From assembly GCA_019639115.1 (NCBI GenBank), contig JAHBSM010000006.1, positions 1 through 64,000 on the forward strand: DNA of 64,000 nt, read 5' to 3'. A program made the translations under genes and the position numbers. A model generated the notes under the pieces. That model made no database searches, was not told where the DNA came from, and saw only the letters and a list, made by a program, of their open reading frames with translations. This document shows positions 26,192 through 36,213 of the stretch, piece after piece. Position 1 is the first letter of the stretch. Every line of letters starts with the position of its first letter. This DNA comes from Acidobacteriota bacterium. GTDB lineage: Bacteria > Acidobacteriota > Blastocatellia > Pyrinomonadales > Pyrinomonadaceae.

Positions 26192-29100
26192 TCACCGGAT
26201 AGCTATAAAATTAGCCTCGTCGAGCGAATCATCGGGTGTCACCACAAGGGTCGGCCTTTGGAATGAGTACCGTTTATGCGAAGCAGTGAGCACGTACGAG
26301 CGCCCTGCCTCGACATCGTCAAACCTGTAATACCCGAATGAATTGGTCAACGCACGCCGCCGTTCTCCGGTCCCATCCGCCAGGATGATCGTTGCATTGC
26401 TTACCGGTTGTCCCATCGTATCGACAACCCTACCTCCCACATGGACCATCGCCGCGGTTGGAGCCAGCAACGGGATCGCTATGTCGAGATAATTCACCGG
26501 CTGACTCGCTGCTGATCCGTTCACGACGTCGTTGATGACGAGATCGCCCGAGAATGTGAATTCGGTCGATGCCGCGGTGATATTCACGATGTCAAATTCG
26601 ATGGTTACAAGCTGTTGGCGCCCGGCGCCCAGCGGCGAATTGATTTCCGTGTCAACTATGACTCCAACTTTTCCTGGGGTCGCGGTATTTGCCGCTACCG
26701 CAGCACCGACCGCGCCTGAACCGGCGTGGACATTTCCCGGATTCGCTAGTACCGAGGCGTCATAATTGAGAGTGAATCCGATCCCTGTCTCTCCGCCGAG
26801 GGAATCAATAGATACGCTCATCGAGAGCTTGTTGCCTATCCGGGAGACAAACTGTGGAAAGATCTCTCGTCCGGCAGTTCCCGACGCAATAGCCGATGAC
26901 CTATCTCGCAGGCCGGCCTGTTCGTTTGGCCCGGTATTTTCCCTAACAGGATCGAGACCGGCCGCGTATCTTCTCGTTTGTATGATATCGGCGACCGAAA
27001 TGACGCCGTCACCGCCGAAAACGGTCGGATACGTATCTGCACGTTGGAACTCGTTGTAAAAGAACGCAGTATCAAGCCGAGCTGCAAATCGCCTTACTTG
27101 ATCCACGTCTCCTCCGTTGACCGTGCCGTCGTTGTCACCATTCGGCCGAGTCGCAACGTCGCCCTCAAAAGCTCCTCCGCGAACCGTGATCGCGGCGTCG
27201 GCTTCCTCGGGAGCAGATTCCACGTTACCTGCGAGGTCGCTTGCTGCCGAATAGAACCTATAACTTCGGCCCCATCTGCCGTTGAATTGGCTGCTAGTCA
27301 CTGTCGTACCGGATAAAAAGGCACGATAGGGTCCGCCATTCTCGGACACATAGACGTCGTAGCTGCCAAGGCCAGAGCCATCGGGATCGTCCGATCCGCC
27401 CCAAGAAACCGGAAACTGAGGCGATTCCGCATATTGGGGAAGAGCACTGCATTGGCTGACAGGCTTTTCTGCATCGAGAAGGTTCGTAACAGCGTTTGTA
27501 ACGATCGGTTCGTTCTCGTCGAAGAAGATCGTCGCCGTGTTTGAGATGCTTGATCTGGTCGGCTGCCCCGGCATCGGCTCGACGGTAAAGATCACGTAAC
27601 CTTCTCCGTCACGGTCCGCATTGTTTGGCGGCAACAATCCCTGAAGCGGACTCAGCGGCCTTTCATTGGTTTGCGGATCGATCGCAGTAAAGGTCCACGT
27701 CACGGTACCGTTCGTTACGTTCAACCCGGCGGAGATGTCGGCCTTAAGCTCGTTCAGGTCTGGTCCGAGCTGAAGTCGCGATTGATAGAACGCCCGGTTG
27801 GGTGGTACTTCTATTCGGTATTGCTTGAATCCCATTTCTACCAGCCTGACCGTTCTCGGATCGAGTGTCGGCGGCAACTGATCAACGATTCTGATCCGCT
27901 GGGCCGGTGCCTCAGCCGTGGACAGATTCTCGAAGTTGATGCGGTAGAGCATCGGCCTGCCCATGGGCACCCAACGTTCCGGCCCATAACCTGCGGGGCC
28001 TAGCTTTTCGTTAGGATCGATCGAACGCTGGCCGCGAACGGTCAGTTCGGATTTCAGATTTGTAAGGCAGTCGTAGATCTGCATGACCAACTGAAAGATC
28101 GCAACAGCGGTCGAGGCAGCTTTGAACCATGGTATAGCCTGTCCAGCGCACTCAGTTGCCAATTTGCCTAGAGTGTTCATGATCTTACCGGCAAGAGCAT
28201 TGACGACATCGAATCCGGTGGCGCCTCCTCCTTTTAGCATAAGGCTGGTCGCAGCGTCAGCCGTACTCAAGAGAACATTCCATCCCGCCGCCAGGCAATC
28301 GCCGGGCAGCAACTCCCCGAGTATGAAGAAAATCGCCTGGCGAGCTACTTCGGTCCAGCAATCACGTTGGGTATTGTCCTCTTCGAGCAGTCCGACCGGA
28401 CCATAGGGCATCGGCCGGCCGCGCGCTCCGGACTGGCCGGTCCCGGCGACCCATTCCGATAGCGGTGGCATTACCTGCACCGCGACCTTGAACCCGCCGA
28501 ATCCGACCGGGACATCGATATCGACGCCGACCTCGATCGTGGACTTTGAACGCAGCAACGGAGCGTTTAGCATTATTGTCCGCACATCGCCTACGTCGAT
28601 GTAGAGGGGCACTCCGTCCTGTGGCGTTCCGGCGGGCAATTCTGATATCGGAAAATCACGGAAGTTTCGCCGATCCAATTCGAAGCCGTAAGATTTCGGG
28701 AACGAAATAAGGATCGGTACGTTGAGAGCGTCGTTCAACCCGTCATTGCTTGCTGAGAAAATGTATCGCTTTCTGCCGGGACGGATCTCGGTCTCACCTA
28801 TGACCCCACTTCGAAGGGCATAACCTCCCCCTGTAACCACTCGGAAGCCATTAGAGAGAGTTGCCGTCTGTGTATCAGGATTACGAACAACAACGTCGTA
28901 ATAACCGACAGGTTTATCTTTGAGATCGAAGATGGCCGCAAACCGACTAGTTGAGTTATCACTATCGATCGGCGTCAAAGTGACGTTTCCTGGCCCAACC
29001 AAGCGAAGAGTGGCCCCGGGCTTGAATTTAGCCCCTTCTACAACGACCGTTGCGAGTCCTTTGTTTCCGGCGACGGCAGGAGAAATATTCCGTATCGAGA

Positions 29101-32100
29101 ACGGCAGGATCTCGGCCTTTAGGATAACGGCTTGTTCGGCTAGTGTAGCAACTTGCTTCGATGCATCGTTCTTCTTGAGTTCGCTTGCGAACGACGAGGG
29201 GACGTAATCACCGCGCGCCATCGTGAAATATTTGTCCGATGTCGTGTTCCGTATGACATTCTCTTGGTCGGGGAATCCGGGCCGGTTGCCTTGGAACTCG
29301 AAATTCGACTTCGACACCATCGTATCGGAACGCGAGTAAAGCTCGTTTTGCGAACCGCTTTGTCCGCCGAGAGTGATAAGCATCGTCTCGTCGTTCGGAG
29401 TGTTGAAAATGCTGTAGAAACGCTCTTGTCCTGTTACAAGCGTTGTATTTATTGGCACCCCGAGAGTCAGGTTGGGGACACTGACCAACGTGGACGCAAC
29501 AGACGATGCAACGTTGTTGTTCTCGTTTGACTCTCGGATCGTATTGCGCGAATCGGTTCGAACAATGACGTAATAAGTCCCGGGTTCGACTGGAGGGAGC
29601 GGCCCTTCGAGTGACGCCGTGTACGTCGCAAAGGGGCCGAGCTGTCCGCTCTTTTGGTATTGCCCGACCAAAATATCGCCGCTGTCCCAATTTTGGTCAG
29701 TTGAGAGGTAAACAGAATCTTGCCAAGCCCCATTGGCCGGATTGGCCGAAGAATTCTGAACCGTCCAACTTATCGTTGCCGGTTCGCCAAGCGATATCGT
29801 GGCAGGCGGTGACACATTCGTTACGTTGAGTTCCGACGGCGGCGGCAACTGCAGATTGACAGCACGCGGCGTACTCGCGTTATTTGTTTCATTCGACTCG
29901 ACGACCACGTTGTTACGATCCGTTACGACAATTAAATAAAAGTCCCCGGTCAGGCCGGGCGGCAATAGGATCGAACGGTTCTCCGTGTAGCTGGCTCCGC
30001 CTCCGAGCACGCCGTTGTGGTTCCTGAATTCCAATTGCCGGTCGCTAGGGTCGAGCACTTGATCGCGAGATATGAAAACGTGATCTGTCCATACGTCTGA
30101 CAAAGTAGGAGACGAACCAAGATTCGTGACTGTCCATGAAATGTCGGCATATTGCCCGGAATAGAGTACTGAGGTAGCCGAAACATTTGTCACCTGAAGG
30201 TCAACATTTGGAGCGGTCAGAGTTATAGGAATCGCCGAAGAAGCATTGTTATTCTCATTGATGCCTTCAGAGACATTGTTCCCATTATCCGCATTCACTA
30301 TCAAGAAGTAGTTGCCGGGAGTTACATTGGGAATTGTTACATTTGCTCCGAGTCCGTAGGATTGGCCGCCGGCAAGGGGTGTATTGATCACTGCACCGCC
30401 TATCGGCTGATCTCCAGGTCCAAAGGTGGCATCCGAAGACAAATAGACCGTATCCGCCCATGCTACCGGGGGCGTCATCCCCGCACCAAAATTACGGCCA
30501 GTCCAGGTGACCCCGAATGTGCTTCCAAGAATTGCCGTACTCGGAGAATTCACAGATGAGATCCGAAGGTCTGGAAGTTCTTGACCTACCTGAGTCGGTG
30601 CCCCGCCCGCGTTATTCTCCTCAAATGAGCATTCAGGGACGTTGTTGTATGCGTCGGCCTGTACAAAGATCGTGAAATCGCCCGCTAGGAACAAAGGGAT
30701 CTGAACAACTCGGTTTTGAGTGTATTCCGCTCCCACGCTGAGCGAACCTATCCTTTCGAACAGGCCCAGGTTTATGAATTGAGTACCGTTATAAAGAAAG
30801 ACCCGATCGAACCAGCCCGTTTGCGTGGCATCAGCGGTGCCATTGTTCTTTACCGTCCAGGACATCGGCATCGATCCGTTTATCACGATAGGCGGAACGG
30901 TCACGTTGGTGACTTGCAGATCCGGAGCAAAGCTCGTTAATGTGATTGCCTTTGGTGGGCTGACATTGTTGCTTTCTGCATTTCCGTTGGGGTCATACTC
31001 GAAGACCTGTTCATAGGCATCGGTGACGCCGAACAAATAATAGGATCCGTTGAGACACTGAGGAATTGCCACGGTCAGATTGTTGGTATATTGCTGACCT
31101 GCACCTAAATTGCCTCTGACGACCGAGGCGATCGGCAGGTCAATATTCCGGTCAAATACGGCATCGGTTGACAAATACACAACGTCTCGCCAAGATGCAG
31201 ATGCATCGAACGCACCAACATTTTTGACTGTGAACTGGACATTTACTGTCGATCCTGCGAGGGCATTCGCAGGTGCGGAGACCGGGCCTTGAACCGCAAG
31301 GTCCGGCGGCGTTCCGAGAATATGCATCGGCGAACCGGGCTGTATTCGATCAAAGTCGGTATTATTGTTCTCCGCGTTGAATTCGAATACCTCCCCAGAC
31401 CAATCCGCCATAACAAAGACAAAATAGTCGCCAAACACGTCACCGGGCAGGTCGATCGAATAATTCGATACCGTATAAGCACCATTCGGGGCCAACGGTC
31501 CTACGTGCCTTCGCGAACCGATATAGCGGTCGTCGGAGCTGAATGAATTGTCACGTGAAAGAAATATCGCATCGGTCCAAGCTCCCTCGCCGTTCGGAGT
31601 TGCTCCACTCCCGCTATTTGTGACCGTCCACGAAATAGAGATCGGTTGACCACCGTAACCATCCTCAGGAGCTTGGACATTAGATACCGTTAGATCCGGC
31701 AAAGGCGGGACACTGACCGTTATCGGCGAAGACGTGATGTTGTTATTCTCGTTCTCCTCGCTGACCGTATTGTCAGCATCTGTCTTTACTACCCAGTGGT
31801 AGGAGCCGGTGAAACCCCTGGGAATCCGGATCGTCGCGGTCCCTATATAGCTTTCGCCTTGCGCTAGATAACTTACATTCGAAAGCGCTGCAAGCTGGGT
31901 CGCTCCGCTAATCCCCGAGGTCAGGCTCAAATAGACAATATCCCGCCAATGCGGCACAGTGGTCGGGCCATTACCTGAGTTCGAAACGGTCCACTGCACC
32001 TGGACCTCTTGTCCAAAAAAGGCTGTCACAGGTGCGGTAACATTGGTAACCCGGAGGTCTGGCCTCTGCGCCCGGCGAACGTGGACACTACCGAAGGTTA

Positions 32101-35100
32101 TGTTATTGTTCTCATTCGTTCCTTCATTTATCTGTGAATCCGCATCGGTTTTGACATATACGTAATAGTCGCCGGTAGCGGTGATCAGGTTCGTCGGGAT
32201 CGTAACGCTCTGTATCCGGTTTACTGATGCACCGGGATCAAGCGTTTGTGTCAGTGCAAAGCTTCCGATCTCCGTGTCATTGCCGTTAACTATGCTGTCA
32301 GGCGAGAAATAGACCCGCTCATTCATTGGTCCCGCCGCCTTATTTCCGGCGTTTCGCGTCGTCCATGCGAGGTCGAACGATACGTCAGAATCGACCTCAG
32401 CGGGTGGTGTCACCACCTGGACCTGAAGATCCGGCACACGATACTCGTAGCGTACAGATCGAGTCCCGGTATTATTGGTTTCCGCCAGACCGCCCGAAAC
32501 ATCCTCGAAGACCTGATTCGCAGCATCGACCTTAACGTAGAAGAGCCCGTCGCTCGACGACCGTGCCGGCACGGTCGGCAAGCTGAACTGCTGTGAATAC
32601 GAGGCACTTTGCCCAATCGTAAACGGCAAATTGAATCTTTGCGTGATCAGAACATCATCCGAATTACCGACTATCTGGTCGTACGAAAAATAGATATCGT
32701 CACGAAACCCAGTGGTGGTCGCGGCCGATCCACGGTTGGCCACATCCCAGGAAATGGTATATGTCACGCCTGGTTCGATCTCCGACGGGCCGTTTATATT
32801 CTCCGCAACGATGTCCGGTAGGTTTCTATTGACCTGAACCGGAACTGACATTATGTTGTCCCAAAAGTTGCCATTTGACTCCTGTACCGTGCCTGCGTCG
32901 CCAATAAGTACAAAAAGGTAGTAAGTGCCATCGGTCGGTATTGCCGCTGAAGGGATGTTGACACTGTTAAGGATCATGTTCTTCGACTGTCCAGGGGCAA
33001 GCACTCCGTCGTTATCGTAGGACCAACCTACGACCGTGTCGTTTCCGTTGAATAATTGATCATCCGGAGAAATGAAGAAGGTGTCCTGTCTATAACTACC
33101 GGTCGGGGCCTGGCCATTGTTCGTCACGGTCCAAGTCGCTGTGAAATTTTGAAGGATGTTGACAGACGGCGGCGCCGAAAGACCCGAAACGGCAACATCA
33201 GGCGCTGCAGGTCGCACGGTGACCGTCACTGTTGCGGTCTCGTCATTAAACCCGTTCGCACCCAGAGAAGCCGTAATATTCGAGCTTCGAAAACTATTCG
33301 AAACGGTCGTATTTATGTTGAAATTCAGTTCTCGGTGCCCTCCCGGCACCAAGACCGAGGACGGACCGGTTACCACACTCGGATCTGCATACGACAGATT
33401 GACGTAGGTACCGCCATTCGGTGCAAAGTCACGCAACCTGACGTTTATCTCTCCCTGTCGGCCCGCGGCCACCGGATCCGGATAGTTCACTCGAAGCTGA
33501 ACAGACGGGTCCGCCGGAGGCTGGCACGTTAGGCTCTGCTCCCTCGGTCGGACGGCCCCGGCCCGCCTCGTAATGACCCGGCGGCTGTTCGCCCTCGAAT
33601 CGAAGAATATATCCGCGATCTCGCTTTCGGTCAGCCCCCGCGAGTAAACGCGAATTTCGTCGATCAGCCCATTCGAATCCGGTTGAGGTGTCGTTTCGTA
33701 ATCCGGTCCTCCGATCGTGAAATCGATCTCATTTGGAGGCATTGCCTGGTCAAAGTCGGTGCTTGATCGCTCTAGCCCATCGACAAAGACTTTGATCCGA
33801 CCGTTCGAACGGACCCCAGCAATGTGATGCCATTCGTTTAACGTCAAGTCATCGCCGGTATTGACGTAGTAGAACTGTCCGTCGTTCAGCAAATAGAAAT
33901 AGACCTTCTGGCCTTCGACTTTAAGTGAGTAAGAACCGTCACCGAACTCCTTGCCGGCTATGAAATGAACTCCGTTAGTTCTGATATTGACCCATGCCGC
34001 AAGACTGAAATCACCGGTCTGGACATCGAGAGCGTCGGAACCGTTGTCGCGCACCCTGACTCGATCGCCTTCACCATCGAAGCTGAATGCATAGTCAATG
34101 CGACCTTCACCATATGAAGTATCGCCTTCGAGTTCGCCATCATTGCCACCGGCAAGGTCTTGGGCATTGCCGTCCGCCGGCCAATAACCAACAAGCCCGC
34201 CGCCGGGGGTGGAGGTCGGGGTCGGCGTTGGATTGCCGCGCGGAGGATAGTATCCGGCTGCGATCGCCGCAAGTTCGTCGTTGTTCAACGCCCGTCCAAA
34301 CAGCAGGATCTCGTCTATGGCGCCTTTAGCGGTCAATGTCGGAGCCGTGCAGCTGTCACCTTTGCCGATAGTGAATGGTGCGTCATTTGTACCGATCGCC
34401 TGCGACTCGATGAAATTGATAGAAAGAACGCCGTTGACATATAAACGGAACGATGTGCCTTCCTTTCTAAGTACGAGGTTGTGCCATTCGTTCTGGGACA
34501 ACGCGGCCCCAGAACCGATCCGCGATCCTCCGGACAGGTGGCTAATGTCAATGAAAGGGTGAAAATTCTCGTCCACTCCGATATAGAAGTTCGAGGCAGA
34601 GTTGCAGGCACCTTTTCCGGCTACGTAATGTTCGGCCGGGGCCATCGGGTTGAACCACGTTGAAAGTGTGTAATCGCCGTCATTGACATCGAGCGACGGG
34701 CTATCGGGCACATATACGTATCCTCCCAGACTCGATTCCGGTAAAGAGAAGAAGCCAATACCTCGTTTTCCAGGGTTTATCAAATATGCGTCATCTCGAT
34801 ACTGCCCATTGTTCAGACCCTCTGAATCGCGCGGCGTAAAGTCGTTGAAGTTCCATTCCGAGATCAATCCTGGGATCGGCGTTGGCGTTGGCGTTGGCGT
34901 CGGACCCGGGCCGTCGATACATTCCGGCTGCCAGACCAGGTAATTGAGCGGCGAATTAGGGCTTTGCTGAAATACTATCTGAGGAGTTCCGCCGATCGCG
35001 GTAACGTAAACCCTATACGAGTTTGTGTTCGAGTGACGCGCGATGAACGCGACTCGAGCGCTATCCGGGCTCCAGGCAGCATAAGAACGCTCGAAGACTG

Positions 35101-36058
35101 CTCCCCCAAGCGGCGTAAATCCCGACCCATCAGCATTCGACGTGCAAAAATTTATATTCGCGCCGCGGCACTGCATGAGTAGCATTGTGCCGTCCGGTGA
35201 GAATGTAGGATCTTCAAGGGAATAATGAACATCGTCATCATCGATAAGCTTAACGAGGTTGCTTCCGTCCGAATTGATGGAGTAGATCTCGCTCGATGAA
35301 GAAAATATTATCTTCGAACCGTCGGGAGAATATCTAGCCCGGTCGGTGTAGTATCCGTCGCCAACCATCGAGGCATTTGATCCGTCGATCTCGATCTGCC
35401 AAATCGTGCCTTCATATATGAAAATTATTTTAGACCCGTCGGGCGAGTACTCGGGCCGCCTTATGTCTCCGTCGAAATTCGCCAACTGTACGGCTCCACT
35501 GCCATCCGCATTCATCGTGAAGAGATCCCCCGCACAGACATACACGATACGGGTGGAATCATAAGAGAATCCGTACTGCGGGTCGGAGCAGCCACCGGTT
35601 GTCAGTCTCGTTTGGTTATAACCGTTCGGGTCCATCGAGTAGATCTCTTGAAATCCCGAGTTTCGTTCCCCGTCGCGATGACTTGCGAATAGCACCTTAT
35701 TGCCATCGCGTGAGAATACCGGGTCTCGTTCGACGCTCTGAGTTAGAGTCCGGATGTCGTTTTGGGTCCCGACATTTGTAATGGCGGTCAAGGACGTCAG
35801 GTACCCACCGTCCCCAAAGATCAAAGTGCCTCTGCTGATGGTCGAAGCCTGGGCAGCACTCGTGTATGCGTCCTTTGGATCGCCGCCTTGATGTACCGAA
35901 AGCGACCGGGCCACTCGTTGGGTTTCCGCTGAGGCATTGAAGGGCGCGAAAGAAAAAGGAAGTTCCGGCGAGACCGCAAGCCCGACCAGACAGAGCAAAG
36001 CAACCGCAAGAATTATTGCGAGATAGTGATTAAAACGGTTCGATGTCCCTTTGGCCAT
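26192..36058 (-). CDS. Giant secreted multi-domain CARDB/LamG protein (~3290 aa)
   Basis: 3288 residues from ATG 36058; an ATG at 36064 exists, but GGAG sits eight bases from 36058 and only two from the other. Approximate domain order: signal/membrane anchor (12-30); TolB-like beta-propeller with SPDGSKIIF repeats (95-390); PTPTPT linker; LamG 1 (400-612); linker; LamG 2 (620-835); a beta-sandwich (845-945); about ten CARDB repeats (950-2190, each starting PDLxVxNV and containing SWTVTNxG); a linker region (2190-2320); an IPT-like domain (about 2323-2420); an unusual helical Cys-containing stretch (2560-2670); a DUF7619-like domain starting at DPNEKLGP (2683); an Fn3-like domain (2866); dockerin-like loops (2966-3034); a cohesin-like domain (3068-3195); and a carboxypeptidase-regulatory-like tail (3205-3288). 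The role is probably adhesion or a surface scaffold; no catalytic site seen. It is inverted between a sigma factor and its probable kinase. Confidence 0.93.
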   Translation of the reverse strand: MAKGTSNRFNHYLAIILAVALLCLVGLAVSPELPFSFAPFNASAETQRVARSLSVHQGGDPKDAYTSAAQASTISRGTLIFGDGGYLTSLTAITNVGTQNDIRTLTQSVERDPVFSRDGNKVLFASHRDGERNSGFQEIYSMDPNGYNQTRLTTGGCSDPQYGFSYDSTRIVYVCAGDLFTMNADGSGAVQLANFDGDIRRPEYSPDGSKIIFIYEGTIWQIEIDGSNASMVGDGYYTDRARYSPDGSKIIFSSSSEIYSINSDGSNLVKLIDDDDVHYSLEDPTFSPDGTMLLMQCRGANINFCTSNADGSGFTPLGGAVFERSYAAWSPDSARVAFIARHSNTNSYRVYVTAIGGTPQIVFQQSPNSPLNYLVWQPECIDGPGPTPTPTPTPIPGLISEWNFNDFTPRDSEGLNNGQYRDDAYLINPGKRGIGFFSLPESSLGGYVYVPDSPSLDVNDGDYTLSTWFNPMAPAEHYVAGKGACNSASNFYIGVDENFHPFIDISHLSGGSRIGSGAALSQNEWHNLVLRKEGTSFRLYVNGVLSINFIESQAIGTNDAPFTIGKGDSCTAPTLTAKGAIDEILLFGRALNNDELAAIAAGYYPPRGNPTPTPTSTPGGGLVGYWPADGNAQDLAGGNDGELEGDTSYGEGRIDYAFSFDGEGDRVRVRDNGSDALDVQTGDFSLAAWVNIRTNGVHFIAGKEFGDGSYSLKVEGQKVYFYLLNDGQFYYVNTGDDLTLNEWHHIAGVRSNGRIKVFVDGLERSSTDFDQAMPPNEIDFTIGGPDYETTPQPDSNGLIDEIRVYSRGLTESEIADIFFDSRANSRRVITRRAGAVRPREQSLTCQPPADPSVQLRVNYPDPVAAGRQGEINVRLRDFAPNGGTYVNLSYADPSVVTGPSSVLVPGGHRELNFNINTTVSNSFRSSNITASLGANGFNDETATVTVTVRPAAPDVAVSGLSAPPSVNILQNFTATWTVTNNGQAPTGSYRQDTFFISPDDQLFNGNDTVVGWSYDNDGVLAPGQSKNMILNSVNIPSAAIPTDGTYYLFVLIGDAGTVQESNGNFWDNIMSVPVQVNRNLPDIVAENINGPSEIEPGVTYTISWDVANRGSAATTTGFRDDIYFSYDQIVGNSDDVLITQRFNLPFTIGQSASYSQQFSLPTVPARSSSDGLFYVKVDAANQVFEDVSGGLAETNNTGTRSVRYEYRVPDLQVQVVTPPAEVDSDVSFDLAWTTRNAGNKAAGPMNERVYFSPDSIVNGNDTEIGSFALTQTLDPGASVNRIQSVTIPTNLITATGDYYVYVKTDADSQINEGTNENNNITFGSVHVRRAQRPDLRVTNVTAPVTAFFGQEVQVQWTVSNSGNGPTTVPHWRDIVYLSLTSGISGATQLAALSNVSYLAQGESYIGTATIRIPRGFTGSYHWVVKTDADNTVSEENENNNITSSPITVSVPPLPDLTVSNVQAPEDGYGGQPISISWTVTNSGSGATPNGEGAWTDAIFLSRDNSFSSDDRYIGSRRHVGPLAPNGAYTVSNYSIDLPGDVFGDYFVFVMADWSGEVFEFNAENNNTDFDRIQPGSPMHILGTPPDLAVQGPVSAPANALAGSTVNVQFTVKNVGAFDASASWRDVVYLSTDAVFDRNIDLPIASVVRGNLGAGQQYTNNLTVAIPQCLNGSYYLFGVTDAYEQVFEYDPNGNAESNNVSPPKAITLTSFAPDLQVTNVTVPPIVINGSMPMSWTVKNNGTADATQTGWFDRVFLYNGTQFINLGLFERIGSLSVGAEYTQNRVVQIPLFLAGDFTIFVQADAYNNVPECSFEENNAGGAPTQVGQELPDLRISSVNSPSTAILGSTFGVTWTGRNFGAGMTPPVAWADTVYLSSDATFGPGDQPIGGAVINTPLAGGQSYGLGANVTIPNVTPGNYFLIVNADNGNNVSEGINENNNASSAIPITLTAPNVDLQVTNVSATSVLYSGQYADISWTVTNLGSSPTLSDVWTDHVFISRDQVLDPSDRQLEFRNHNGVLGGGASYTENRSILLPPGLTGDFYLIVVTDRNNVVVESNETNNASTPRAVNLQLPPPSELNVTNVSPPATISLGEPATISWTVQNSSANPANGAWQDSVYLSTDQNWDSGDILVGQYQKSGQLGPFATYTASLEGPLPPVEPGTYYVIVRTDSRNTIRESNENNNVASSVASTLVSVPNLTLGVPINTTLVTGQERFYSIFNTPNDETMLITLGGQSGSQNELYSRSDTMVSKSNFEFQGNRPGFPDQENVIRNTTSDKYFTMARGDYVPSSFASELKKNDASKQVATLAEQAVILKAEILPFSIRNISPAVAGNKGLATVVVEGAKFKPGATLRLVGPGNVTLTPIDSDNSTSRFAAIFDLKDKPVGYYDVVVRNPDTQTATLSNGFRVVTGGGYALRSGVIGETEIRPGRKRYIFSASNDGLNDALNVPILISFPKSYGFELDRRNFRDFPISELPAGTPQDGVPLYIDVGDVRTIMLNAPLLRSKSTIEVGVDIDVPVGFGGFKVAVQVMPPLSEWVAGTGQSGARGRPMPYGPVGLLEEDNTQRDCWTEVARQAIFFILGELLPGDCLAAGWNVLLSTADAATSLMLKGGGATGFDVVNALAGKIMNTLGKLATECAGQAIPWFKAASTAVAIFQLVMQIYDCLTNLKSELTVRGQRSIDPNEKLGPAGYGPERWVPMGRPMLYRINFENLSTAEAPAQRIRIVDQLPPTLDPRTVRLVEMGFKQYRIEVPPNRAFYQSRLQLGPDLNELKADISAGLNVTNGTVTWTFTAIDPQTNERPLSPLQGLLPPNNADRDGEGYVIFTVEPMPGQPTRSSISNTATIFFDENEPIVTNAVTNLLDAEKPVSQCSALPQYAESPQFPVSWGGSDDPDGSGLGSYDVYVSENGGPYRAFLSGTTVTSSQFNGRWGRSYRFYSAASDLAGNVESAPEEADAAITVRGGAFEGDVATRPNGDNDGTVNGGDVDQVRRFAARLDTAFFYNEFQRADTYPTVFGGDGVISVADIIQTRRYAAGLDPVRENTGPNEQAGLRDRSSAIASGTAGREIFPQFVSRIGNKLSMSVSIDSLGGETGIGFTLNYDASVLANPGNVHAGSGAVGAAVAANTATPGKVGVIVDTEINSPLGAGRQQLVTIEFDIVNITAASTEFTFSGDLVINDVVNGSAASQPVNYLDIAIPLLAPTAAMVHVGGRVVDTMGQPVSNATIILADGTGERRRALTNSFGYYRFDDVEAGRSYVLTASHKRYSFQRPTLVVTPDDSLDEANFIAIR
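34878..34901. repeat. Four 6-base units coding the PT linker
   Basis: GGCGTT x3 plus GGCGTC, in frame with the giant gene (minus strand), encode Pro-Thr repeats linking the beta-propeller to LamG 1. A similar but less regular stretch at about 34205-34230 links the two LamG domains. Confidence 0.7.
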
Positions 36059-36153
36059 GATCATTTCTCCCCCGGAACCGGCATTAAATTGTTTGACTTC
36101 TACCTAATAGGGCGTGAAAAAGATGGGAAAGCGCCCATTTCTTGCGATTTTTA

Positions 36154-36181
36154 TTGTTCAGATGGCCAATATTTGTATAAT
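36154..36181 (+). promoter_or_regulatory. Candidate promoter of the Ser/Thr kinase gene
   Basis: TTGTTC (36154-36159), a 16-base spacer and a perfect TATAAT (36176-36181), 32 bases before ATG 36214. The kinase thus seems to have its own promoter although its sigma partner is 10 kb away. Confidence 0.55.
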
Positions 36182-36213
36182 CTCCGGTATCGGTTGATAA
36201 AGAGGCTTGGCTG

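Noticed and set aside
26192..36058. A nonribosomal peptide or polyketide synthase as the reason for the giant gene.
   Set aside because: No condensation, adenylation, ketosynthase or carrier motifs; all modules are secreted adhesin-like.
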